19,581 bases of DNA, taken from positions 1 through 19,581 of the forward strand of contig CALJKZ010000662.1 in assembly GCA_937983085.1 (NCBI GenBank), written 5' to 3'. Position numbers and translations under genes: made by a program. Shown here piece after piece: positions 14,111 to 19,581 of the stretch; position 1 is the first letter of the stretch; each line of letters begins with the position of its first letter. Below the pieces are notes generated by a model that saw only the letters and a program-made list of their open reading frames with translations, did not search any database and was not told where the DNA came from. Origin of the DNA: an uncultured Gemmatimonadales bacterium (lineage in GTDB: Bacteria; Gemmatimonadota; Gemmatimonadetes; Longimicrobiales; Gaopeijiaceae).

Positions 14111-15679
14111 TCACCCGTCGACCTTCACGACGGGCTGCTCTTCCAGATGCACGATGACCCTCGTTCCCCCCAGAGGCGAGGCTTCGATGCGGGTGTGGCC
14201 GCCATGTCGTTCCGCCAGCGTCCGGACCACCGACAGGCCCAGGCCCGTTCCGGTGACACCCGTGGCGGATCGCTGCTCGAATCGCCCGAATACCACGTCG
14301 CGCTGGTCGGCGGGGATGCCGGGGCCGTCGTCGTCCACGGTGAAGGTGACGCCGTCGCCGTTCCGGACGTCGACGACCACCCGACCCCCCTCGCGCCCGT
14401 GTCGGATGGCGTTGTCCACGAGATTGGTGAGGATCCGCGTCGCGGCGGTGGGATCGATGAGTGCCTCACGGCCGCCCGGGGACTCGCCGGCAGCCCGCTG
14501 CCGGTCCTCGACGGGCGCCCGCTCGACGTGGCTCCCTCGCGCCGATGCCAGAGGAGCCATGCCGTCGATGACGTCGCTCACCACGGTGTCCAGGTCGGTA
14601 GGCTCGGGTCGAAGGTGACCGTGCTGACCCGAGGCGTGCAGGAGGTTGTCGACGAGGTCCTCCATGACTTCCGTCTGGCGTTCGATGATGGCCAGCGCCC
14701 GCTCCCGCTCTCCCGGGTCCCCGAGGTGACCTCGTCGGAGGGTTTCGCTGAACATCCGGATCTGCGTCAGGGGCGTGCGCAGGTCGTGGGATACGTTGGC
14801 CACGAACGACTCGCGCAGCACGGCCAGGCGATGGCCCCGACGCACCAACGTCAGGGCTGCGTACAGGAGGGTCGCCGACACCAGCCCGAGGATGGACAAG
14901 AGGGCGAGGGAGGCGGGGGGACGGCCGCCCGCCATGAAGCGAGCGGCTGCCTCCGCGTCCAGGCGGACCCGGACGGCGAGCCGTCCGGCCTTGGGTGCGA
15001 AGGCCCACGCCTCCGGCCCTTCTGGCGTGGCGGGGAGCACGCGTTGGTAGAGGGGCGGCTGGTCCGGGGCGAGATGGATGCCTACCTCGAAGAGTTCTCG
15101 GCTCGACGCTTCGTCGACGAGGCTACGGGGCACGAGCGCTGTCTGGGCCACGATCCGCGAGTAGGGGGCGCCCTCTGCGTCGAACCGGAGGACGAATCCG
15201 TACACGCTCTGTCGTCCATAGGCCTCCTCCTTGCGGTACACGATGGCCCGCGCGTCGTCCCTGCGGAGCACGACGTACGGGGCAGGAGGAGGATATCCGG
15301 GGAGGTGGCCGAGGACCTCCGTCCGGATCCAAGACCGGGTCGCGGCGTCGACGTCACCGCCGAGCACCACCACGCCGCTGTCCACCATCGAGAAGGCGGC
15401 GCCGACGCCCTCCCTCGGTGACCATGCGGCACCGTCCGGTCGGTAGTGTAGTGCGCGGGCGAGCTCGAGTTGTTCGGGGATGACCGTGCTGTACCACTGG
15501 TCCAGCTCCGAGGCGATGCGTTCGGCACCGAACGCCGCGAAGTCCTGGAGGGTGGTGTCCACGATGGCCCGATGGCTGCGCAGCGTGTGGAAGGACTGGA
15601 CGAACAGTGCCATGACCACGAGGAGCGAAATGCCGAGGAGGAGGGCGGTCCCCCGCCCGTCGGCCGGCATCCTGGTCAC
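14111..15679 (-). CDS. Membrane sensor histidine kinase
   Basis: 522 residues from GTG 15679, which overlaps the cytochrome stop codon in a GTGA arrangement; an ATG three codons later (15670) is the alternative. A first transmembrane helix lies near 11-27, an extracytoplasmic sensor domain of about 220 residues follows, and a second helix at about 257-279 comes next. The HisKA domain has the phospho-accepting histidine near residue 298 in SFVANVSHDLRTPLTQIRMFSETL-type sequence. The ATPase domain shows the N box (NLVDNAIRHG near 419-428), G1 (DDDGPGIP) and G2 (GTGLGLSV). The sensor domain has no recognised fold and no cysteines or haem-binding CxxCH. Its translation is probably coupled to the upstream cytochrome gene. 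This suggests it senses something linked to that protein, such as redox state or haem, but the signal is not visible in the sequence. Confidence 0.93.
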   Translation of the reverse strand: MTRMPADGRGTALLLGISLLVVMALFVQSFHTLRSHRAIVDTTLQDFAAFGAERIASELDQWYSTVIPEQLELARALHYRPDGAAWSPREGVGAAFSMVDSGVVVLGGDVDAATRSWIRTEVLGHLPGYPPPAPYVVLRRDDARAIVYRKEEAYGRQSVYGFVLRFDAEGAPYSRIVAQTALVPRSLVDEASSRELFEVGIHLAPDQPPLYQRVLPATPEGPEAWAFAPKAGRLAVRVRLDAEAAARFMAGGRPPASLALLSILGLVSATLLYAALTLVRRGHRLAVLRESFVANVSHDLRTPLTQIRMFSETLRRGHLGDPGERERALAIIERQTEVMEDLVDNLLHASGQHGHLRPEPTDLDTVVSDVIDGMAPLASARGSHVERAPVEDRQRAAGESPGGREALIDPTAATRILTNLVDNAIRHGREGGRVVVDVRNGDGVTFTVDDDGPGIPADQRDVVFGRFEQRSATGVTGTGLGLSVVRTLAERHGGHTRIEASPLGGTRVIVHLEEQPVVKVDG

Positions 15680-16659
15680 CGCCGGCTCAGATCCTCCACC
15701 AACCGGCGGCCCAGTTCGTGGTCGGGGTGGCGTTGCAGCCACGCCTGGGCCAGGGCGATGGCGCCGTCCGGATCGCCTGCGAGGGACCGCCCGTACGCCA
15801 GGTCCTCGGTGGTGTTGAACGCGTCCGGGTACTCGGCGTGGTTCACCTCGAAGAGTCGCAGGCCGGCGGCCTCCCGGTCCGAGCGGACCAGGCCCCATCC
15901 GAGGAAGGAGAGAAGGACTGAGTCGAAGGCCTCCTCCGGGTGCTCGGACTTGAGGGAGTCGTAGCGCCGGACCATGGCTTCGATCCCCCCGTCGTCGAGA
16001 GCCTCCGTCATACGAAGGTGGATGAGGCCATGGTGTGCCCGGCTGTCGCCCGAGTACTCGATGTTGGCTCGGTGGACGGCTGCCGCGTCCTCGATGGCGC
16101 CCTGAGCGGCGATGCCGTCCGCCACCTGGGCCAGGACCGGCGTGCGGAAGTCGTAGGCATCGGCTGCGAAGTACCGGGAGCGGAGGGCGCGGTACGTCTC
16201 GATGAGAGCGTCCACCCCCCCGGACGCGTACTCGCGGCTCAGGACCTCCGTGAGGGGCATGGGATTGGTCCGCCCGGCGTGGCACGTGTAGCACCCAACT
16301 TCGGCGTCCCAACTCCGGTCGATGCCGGCCAGGTGGCGGGTGTTGATGTCGCGGACCATGGCCATCATGGCGCGAGCCTTCTCCTTCATGGGCTTCTCGT
16401 CGGAAGCCCAGTCCCACTCCCGAGACGGAACGTCCATGGAGCCCGCGTGGCAGAAGAGGCATCCCTCGCTGGCGCGTCGTGGCAGCCCCAGCCCCTGGAG
16501 GTTGTCGAGCATGATCTGGCTGAGCTCGTCGCGTGGGATGTCGGCGGGCAGGACCTGGAGGTTGGTGTACTCCTGGGCTTCGGCGCCTGAGGGTAGGACC
16601 CCGATGCCGATGAGGACTATGGCGACTGCGGCGGTGCCGCACAGAGCTCGTTTCGTCAT
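15676..16659 (-). CDS. Two-haem c-type cytochrome with TPR-like C-terminus
   Basis: 327 residues. The signal peptide ends GAEAQ near residue 29. Two haem attachment sites are visible: C67-LFC-H71 and C123-YTC-H127. The start of the mature protein (NLQVLPADIPRDEL) and the helix KARAMMAMVRDIN before the second haem site match the photosynthetic reaction-centre cytochrome subunit family (CytC_RC). In that family a methionine on such a helix ligates the haem iron. Only two haems are present, against four in reaction-centre subunits, and no reaction-centre genes are here, so a periplasmic electron-transfer role in respiration is more likely. The C-terminal 170 residues are helical with TPR-like spacing (YDSLKSEHPEEAF; AYGRSLAGDPDGAIALAQAWLQRHP). 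The ATG at 16659 is preceded by GGAGG within a tandem-repeat leader. The gene overlaps the kinase gene by 4 bp. Confidence 0.92.
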   Translation of the reverse strand: MTKRALCGTAAVAIVLIGIGVLPSGAEAQEYTNLQVLPADIPRDELSQIMLDNLQGLGLPRRASEGCLFCHAGSMDVPSREWDWASDEKPMKEKARAMMAMVRDINTRHLAGIDRSWDAEVGCYTCHAGRTNPMPLTEVLSREYASGGVDALIETYRALRSRYFAADAYDFRTPVLAQVADGIAAQGAIEDAAAVHRANIEYSGDSRAHHGLIHLRMTEALDDGGIEAMVRRYDSLKSEHPEEAFDSVLLSFLGWGLVRSDREAAGLRLFEVNHAEYPDAFNTTEDLAYGRSLAGDPDGAIALAQAWLQRHPDHELGRRLVEDLSRR

Positions 16660-16679
16660 CTCCTCGCCTCCTCCGTCAT
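16656..16679 (-). CDS. Possible 7-residue mini-cistron overlapping the cytochrome start
   Basis: ATG at 16679 encodes MTEEARR and stops at TGA 16658-16656, which overlaps the cytochrome ATG (16659) as ATGA. A GGAGGAGG core lies 7 nt before its ATG. The start-stop overlap would place a terminating ribosome directly on the cytochrome start codon. No conservation data are available here. Confidence 0.3.
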   Translation of the reverse strand: MTEEARR

Positions 16680-16780
16680 CCCCTCGCCTCCTCCGTCATC
16701 CCCTCGCCTCCTCCGTCATCTCTCACCTCCTCCGTCATGCCCTCACCTCCTGCGTCATCCCTCACCTCCTCCGTCATAGG
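16660..16780 (-). repeat. Six tandem 19-20-bp units, each with a Shine-Dalgarno and an ATG
   Basis: On the minus strand the unit is ATGACGGAGGAGGCGAGGGG with small variations; the last copy abuts the cytochrome ATG. Unit ATGs start at 16777, 16758, 16738, 16719, 16699 and 16679, and the gene's own ATG is at 16659, so the spacings are 19, 20, 19, 20, 20 and 20. The three copies nearest the gene are almost identical (GCGAG); the three distal copies carry GTGAG and are more divergent. Each ATG is 7 nt after a GGAGGAGG or CAGGAGG core. The array therefore looks like repeated duplication of the gene's own ribosome-binding site plus start codon (gene start ATGACGAAA, unit start ATGACGGAG). Confidence 0.95.
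16676..16777 (-). CDS. Possible 33-residue leader ORF across the tandem repeats
   Basis: From the outermost ATG the frame reads through five repeat units: MTEEVRDDAGGEG, then MTEEVRDDGGGEG, then MTEEARG and a TGA at 16678-16676. The ATGs at 16738 and 16699 are in the same frame. The TGA overlaps the ATG at 16679 as ATGA. It could be translated from up to three internal starts, each with a good Shine-Dalgarno. It is listed as a possible regulatory leader, not an established gene; it may be only a product of the repeat. Confidence 0.3.
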   Translation of the reverse strand: MTEEVRDDAGGEGMTEEVRDDGGGEGMTEEARG

Positions 16781-16802
16781 GCGCTCCCGTGTCTCGATCC
16801 AA
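16773..16802 (-). promoter_or_regulatory. Weak sigma-70-type promoter candidate for the cytochrome-kinase operon
   Basis: On the minus strand TTGGAT (16802-16797) and TATGAC (16778-16773) are separated by 18 bp. Matches to consensus are partial (TTG of -35; TAT and A of -10). If real, transcription would begin inside the tandem-repeat array, near 16766, and skip the first unit's ATG. Confidence 0.25.
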
Positions 16803-16834
16803 GCTACGCCGGTGAGGCGCGGTCTGCCGGAGTC

Positions 16835-16870
16835 CTGTCGGTTTCCTGACAGTCTGCTGTCGCGTTCCTG
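16835..16870. promoter_or_regulatory. Direct repeat with 22-bp period, candidate OmpR-type operator
   Basis: CTGTCGGTTTCCTG (16835-16848) and CTGTCGCGTTCCTG (16857-16870) match at 12 of 14 positions and start 22 bp apart, two turns of the helix. An inverted CTGTC (GACAG at 16848-16852) lies between them. The site is in the shared intergenic region of the two divergent cytochrome genes, about 33 bp upstream of the weak promoter candidate for the minus-strand operon. This geometry suits an OmpR-family regulator such as the one encoded in that operon. Confidence 0.45.
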
Positions 16871-16954
16871 GATCGCCGGCGTCGGGCGGAGCGCATCTTT
16901 CCATCGTGGACGGGTCGGAGCCCGTCCTTCGGACCTCAGCCGGAGGAGTGGAAG

Positions 16955-17716
16955 ATGCGGACGTCGGTGACGAAGGCCGGGACGGGAGCGACGGTCTTGA
17001 TGATGCTATGGGCTCTACCCGGGGGCGCTCAGGATCGACCCCTCCGGAACATCCAGTACTTCTCCCCGGACATCTCCCGAGACAGCCTCATCGAGGAGAT
17101 GCGCCAGTTCTCCTTCGCTTTGGGCGTGCGGTGTCAGTACTGCCACGTGGGAGGGGACGGGGTCTCCTTCGAAGGCGTCGTCTTCGAGAGCGACGAGGAT
17201 CCGGACAAGCGCAAGGCGCGTCACATGCTTCGGCTCGTGGACGTCATCAACGAGGGGCTGCTTCCCATGATGGCCGACCGCGACAGCCCCGACACCCGCG
17301 TAACGTGCAAGACGTGCCATCGGGGGGTGGCCAAACCGGCCCTTCTCACGGACGTGCTGCGCGCCACCCTCGACGAGCACGGCGCCGATTCCACCCGGGC
17401 GCGGTACGATCGTCTCCGAGCCACGACCATGCAGTCGGGGATGTTCGATTTCGGCGAGTGGGAGATGAACACCCTCGCCGAGAGGCTCGCCGGGGAGGAT
17501 CGGCCCAGGGACGCCATCGTCATCTACGAGAAGAACCTGGAGCACCACCCCGAGTCGGTGTCCATCCTTCTGGCCCTCGGTCAGCTCCACGAGCGGATCG
17601 AGGATGTGGACGAGGCCGTCCGCTTCTACCGACGTGCGTTGGAGGTAGCGCCCGACAACGGCTTCGCCTCGGCGCGCCTGGAAGCGCTCACGGGAGGCGA
17701 CGGCCCCGGGAGCTGA
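16955..17716 (+). CDS. Two-haem c-type cytochrome with TPR C-terminus (paralogue, divergent)
   Basis: 253 residues. A short signal peptide (hydrophobic 11-22) ends GGAQ. Haem sites are C60-QYC-H64 and C118-KTC-H122. The mature start (LRNIQYFSPDISRDSLIEEMRQFSFALGV) and the helix KARHMLRLVDVINEGLL before the second site follow the same CytC_RC-type plan as the divergent cytochrome at 15676-16659. The C-terminal 60 residues contain a clear TPR pair (RPRDAIVIYEKNLEHHPES and EDVDEAVRFYRRALEVAPDN). It probably carries electrons in the periplasm and binds a partner through the TPRs. GGAGGAG lies 6 nt before the ATG. The two genes share a 295-bp intergenic region containing the direct repeat and the tandem array. 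Confidence 0.92.
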   Translation: MRTSVTKAGTGATVLMMLWALPGGAQDRPLRNIQYFSPDISRDSLIEEMRQFSFALGVRCQYCHVGGDGVSFEGVVFESDEDPDKRKARHMLRLVDVINEGLLPMMADRDSPDTRVTCKTCHRGVAKPALLTDVLRATLDEHGADSTRARYDRLRATTMQSGMFDFGEWEMNTLAERLAGEDRPRDAIVIYEKNLEHHPESVSILLALGQLHERIEDVDEAVRFYRRALEVAPDNGFASARLEALTGGDGPGS

Positions 17717-17761
17717 GCCCCCCGAAAGCTGAGGCCCCCCGCCCCCATGTCGCGTCGGCGT

Positions 17762-19273
17762 CTAGTCGTCGTCGGTGATGATGAGTGTGGCATCGGCGCG
17801 GGCGGCGGCGCCGACCACCAGACCATCGGGCAGGGCACGCACCCCGATGACCTGGACGTCGTGGACCGTGCCCTCCAGGCGGACCCCGTCGGCGATGGAT
17901 CGGTTGAGGCCCTCGTGGAGCCGCTCGGCGGCCCACTCCACAACGGCCTCGACGGGCCACCGCGCCCGTTCGCGGAGCAGCGCCTCCAGCCCCGCGTCGG
18001 CGATCCACGACGCTCCCGCCACGAGTACGCTCGTCGTAGCCACCGAGAATGCCAGGTCCGGTACCGAGGCGTACCCCGACTCGGCGTCGTAGAGCGGTGT
18101 GCCCACCAGGAAGAGCCGTCCCGTAAGGGTCCCGGCGATCTCCGCTTCCAGGGCGACCCGGCCGGCGCCGATTCCGGTCAAGCGCGCGGCGCGGAGCTCG
18201 AGCGTCCTGCCCCCGGCCTCGATCCTCGTTCCCGCTAGCGCCTCGGTGAGAAGCCGGCTCGTCTCGTCGTATTCTCCGATGGCCTCCACCAGGACCTGGA
18301 GGGGACCGTCGGTGACGCCCCTCCCTAGAGGGGGAAGAGGTCTCTCGATGGGCGCCGGACGGTCGCCCACCACGATCCGGGGCCGCGCGTCGAGGCTGGC
18401 TGGGACGCGGACGACCGAACCCTGCCCCTGGATGGGTCCGCGACTCACCGACTCCGGTCGGATCTCCAACCAGATGTCATCGTCGAGCTGGATGGGCTCG
18501 GCGAGTACCGACCACCACTCCTCGAAGCTCGAACGGACGTCGGCCGTCCCCACGATGGAGTCGATGGCGGGCGTTTGGCCCTCGACGAACTCGCGAGCCG
18601 CCGCAGCAACCCGGTCGGCGATGTCGATGCCGAGAGCGGTGACCTCGCACTTGTCACGTTCGTTGTCGGTGAGTGGGGCGAGGCGAAGGACCTCCGTGCG
18701 GGCGCGAAGGCTCCAGTCCGAGGTGAGGTCGATGGGCGCGTTGAGGACCACCTCGAGGCGTGGCCAGATGTCCTCGGGGTCGCTGGCGCACGCGTAGTTC
18801 ACGTCGGGAAGGAGGGGCAGGTGGTACGTCCCCCGCACCCGATAGGCGACGATCGCGGAGAGGGTGGCGGTGTTGCCTTCCAGCGAGGCCCGGAAGGGCG
18901 AGCGCGCCAGCTCGATGGCCGCGGTGTTCTCGGTGCTGTCACCCAGCGGGGCCGGCTGCGACAGGTCGCCCCAGCGGCCGGGCACGTGCTTCTCCACCTC
19001 GTCGAGGAGCGTCGCCAGTTCCACCTGCACCGGGACCGGGAGCGACGACGTGGGCAACGCGAGCGGGGCCGCCGCCTCGGCCGAAATCGGAGGGCGGTCG
19101 GGACGCAGGGAGCCGTCGTCCCGCGTGAACCACCAGAAGCCGGCGCCTCCGGTCGCAACCAGGAAGAACAGGCCGAGCAACACCCTCCTGAACCGTGAGG
19201 TTTTCTTCCGGCCCTTTGAGCCGCGGCCTTTCGTGCCGCCTCCCTTCGTCCGGCGCTTCCTTCTCGCGCTCAC
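17762..19273 (-). CDS. DUF4403-like membrane-anchored protein
   Basis: 503 residues from GTG 19273, which overlaps the upstream stop codon as GTGA; the frame is open further upstream but there it only shadows the DUF2914-like gene. The N-terminus is unusual: about 30 residues rich in K, R and G with repeated KG steps (TKGGGTKGRGSKGRKK), then one transmembrane helix (about 31-49). This gives an N-in, C-out topology. The rest is a long extracytoplasmic domain of alternating strands. It begins with PVPVQVELATLLDEVEKHVP, contains the GTYHLPLLPDV and YDAESGYASVPDLAF segments, and ends in ADATLIITDDD. Length and pattern resemble the DUF4403 family, whose function is unknown; the assignment is from memory of the family and not certain. 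It is convergent with the cytochrome gene, 45 bp apart. Confidence 0.78.
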   Translation of the reverse strand: MSARRKRRTKGGGTKGRGSKGRKKTSRFRRVLLGLFFLVATGGAGFWWFTRDDGSLRPDRPPISAEAAAPLALPTSSLPVPVQVELATLLDEVEKHVPGRWGDLSQPAPLGDSTENTAAIELARSPFRASLEGNTATLSAIVAYRVRGTYHLPLLPDVNYACASDPEDIWPRLEVVLNAPIDLTSDWSLRARTEVLRLAPLTDNERDKCEVTALGIDIADRVAAAAREFVEGQTPAIDSIVGTADVRSSFEEWWSVLAEPIQLDDDIWLEIRPESVSRGPIQGQGSVVRVPASLDARPRIVVGDRPAPIERPLPPLGRGVTDGPLQVLVEAIGEYDETSRLLTEALAGTRIEAGGRTLELRAARLTGIGAGRVALEAEIAGTLTGRLFLVGTPLYDAESGYASVPDLAFSVATTSVLVAGASWIADAGLEALLRERARWPVEAVVEWAAERLHEGLNRSIADGVRLEGTVHDVQVIGVRALPDGLVVGAAARADATLIITDDD

Positions 19274-19581
19274 GAATCGAGGACCTGGATTCGCGCCTGG
19301 CCGAACATCCGCCCCGCGGCGGTGCGGAGGATGACCGTGTACTCGCCCGCTTCCAGGGGGGCCTCGTTGGGGCGCCACGCGTCCCAGACGCGGAAGCCGA
19401 GATTGTGGTCCAGAGTCTCGATCTCCCTCGATTCGCGAATCACCGTCCCGTTCCGCTCCCACACCAGCGCGACCCGGGTGGGTACCACCGTCGGGGCGAC
19501 GACCTCCATCAGCACCACCACGCCTCCGTCCAGCTCCGCCCGGCGCGCCTCCCCGTCGACGGGCAGGACGGGCCCGAGGCC
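19270..19581 (-). CDS. DUF2914-like protein, C-terminal part (5' end outside window)
   Basis: The frame is open from the window edge to TGA at 19272-19270, giving 103 visible residues. A GTG at 19521 is an internal option, but codons before it are also open and coherent, so the gene probably starts outside the window. The visible part is a compact beta-sandwich-like domain: TRVALVWERNGTVIRESREIE, FRVWDAWRPNEAPLEAGEYTVILRTAAGRMFGQARIQV. This ends like DUF2914 domains, where a W-rich strand and a final 'x-G-x-x-x-G-x-A-x-I-x-V' strand are typical. The function is unknown. Its stop codon overlaps the start of the DUF4403-like gene, so the two are translated together. Confidence 0.65.
   Translation of the reverse strand, partial: GLGPVLPVDGEARRAELDGGVVVLMEVVAPTVVPTRVALVWERNGTVIRESREIETLDHNLGFRVWDAWRPNEAPLEAGEYTVILRTAAGRMFGQARIQVLDS

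Noticed and set aside
15680..16642. N-terminal extension of the kinase frame to an upstream start
   Set aside because: This part only shadows the cytochrome gene, which has a signal peptide, two CxxCH motifs and TPRs in the other frame. The kinase's first helix begins just after 15679.
15676..16659. True photosynthetic reaction-centre cytochrome
   Set aside because: Only two of the four haem sites are present and no pufLM-type or other photosynthesis genes are nearby. The similarity is to the domain family only.
16660..16780. CRISPR array
   Set aside because: The units are 19-20 bp and directly adjacent with no spacers.
17711..17741. Short direct repeat AGCTGAG(G)CCCCCCG at the end of the second cytochrome gene
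   Set aside because: It is real but short, lies in a C-rich patch, and forms no hairpin or terminator. It is probably a small slippage duplication around the stop codon.

Overview
The window is very GC-rich and densely coded. Genes are mostly on the minus strand and carry many long antisense shadow frames. The gene content suggests a Gemmatimonadota-like (or Acidobacteriota-like) Gram-negative bacterium: an ADOP/MacB-type permease without its own ATPase, two-haem 'reaction-centre cytochrome'-like c-type cytochromes with TPR tails, an outer-membrane beta-barrel protein, YqgE/AlgH, DUF4403- and DUF2914-like proteins, and several envelope proteins with signal peptides ending in A-x-A-Q. The taxon is an inference; there is no rRNA or tRNA here to confirm it.

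Layout. (1) 1-3320, minus: an NtrC-type sigma-54 activator followed by the 5' end of a secreted beta-helix protein of the choice-of-anchor-Q type, cut by the window edge. The 206-bp gap between them holds a close match to a sigma-54 -24/-12 promoter, a terminator-like hairpin and a CRP-like palindrome, so the activator may control the secreted protein. (2) 3464-4746, plus: a lipoprotein of unknown function and an NlpC/P60 lipoprotein hydrolase, then a perfect 7-bp hairpin. (3) 4842-6605, plus: a serine hydrolase (beta-lactamase fold) gene with a duplicated N-terminal domain, broken by two in-frame stop codons in a short degraded patch and lacking the SxxK lysine. (4) 6628-16659, minus: a long co-directional run, in transcription order two-haem cytochrome, sensor kinase, OmpR-type regulator, ADOP permease, acetolactate-synthase-like enzyme, beta-barrel protein, YqgE/AlgH and HDOD protein. 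The cytochrome and kinase genes overlap by 4 bp. (5) 16955-17716, plus: a second two-haem cytochrome, paralogous to and divergent from the first. (6) 17762-19581, minus: a DUF4403-like membrane-anchored protein and the end of a DUF2914-like protein, again overlapping by 4 bp.

The most unusual feature is the leader of the first cytochrome gene. Six tandem 19-20-bp units precede it, each containing an ATG, a GGAGG Shine-Dalgarno core and, because the period is not a multiple of three, stop codons that overlap the next ATG as ATGA. The result is a staircase of overlapping mini-cistrons ending exactly on the cytochrome start codon. On the other side of this array, in the same intergenic region, is a 14-bp direct repeat with 22-bp spacing that could be the operator of the OmpR-type regulator encoded in the operon. 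A redox- or haem-linked two-component system controlling two cytochromes from this shared region is a reasonable inference.

No gene-free stretch exceeds 300 bases. The longest (16660-16954) is the cytochrome intergenic region described above.
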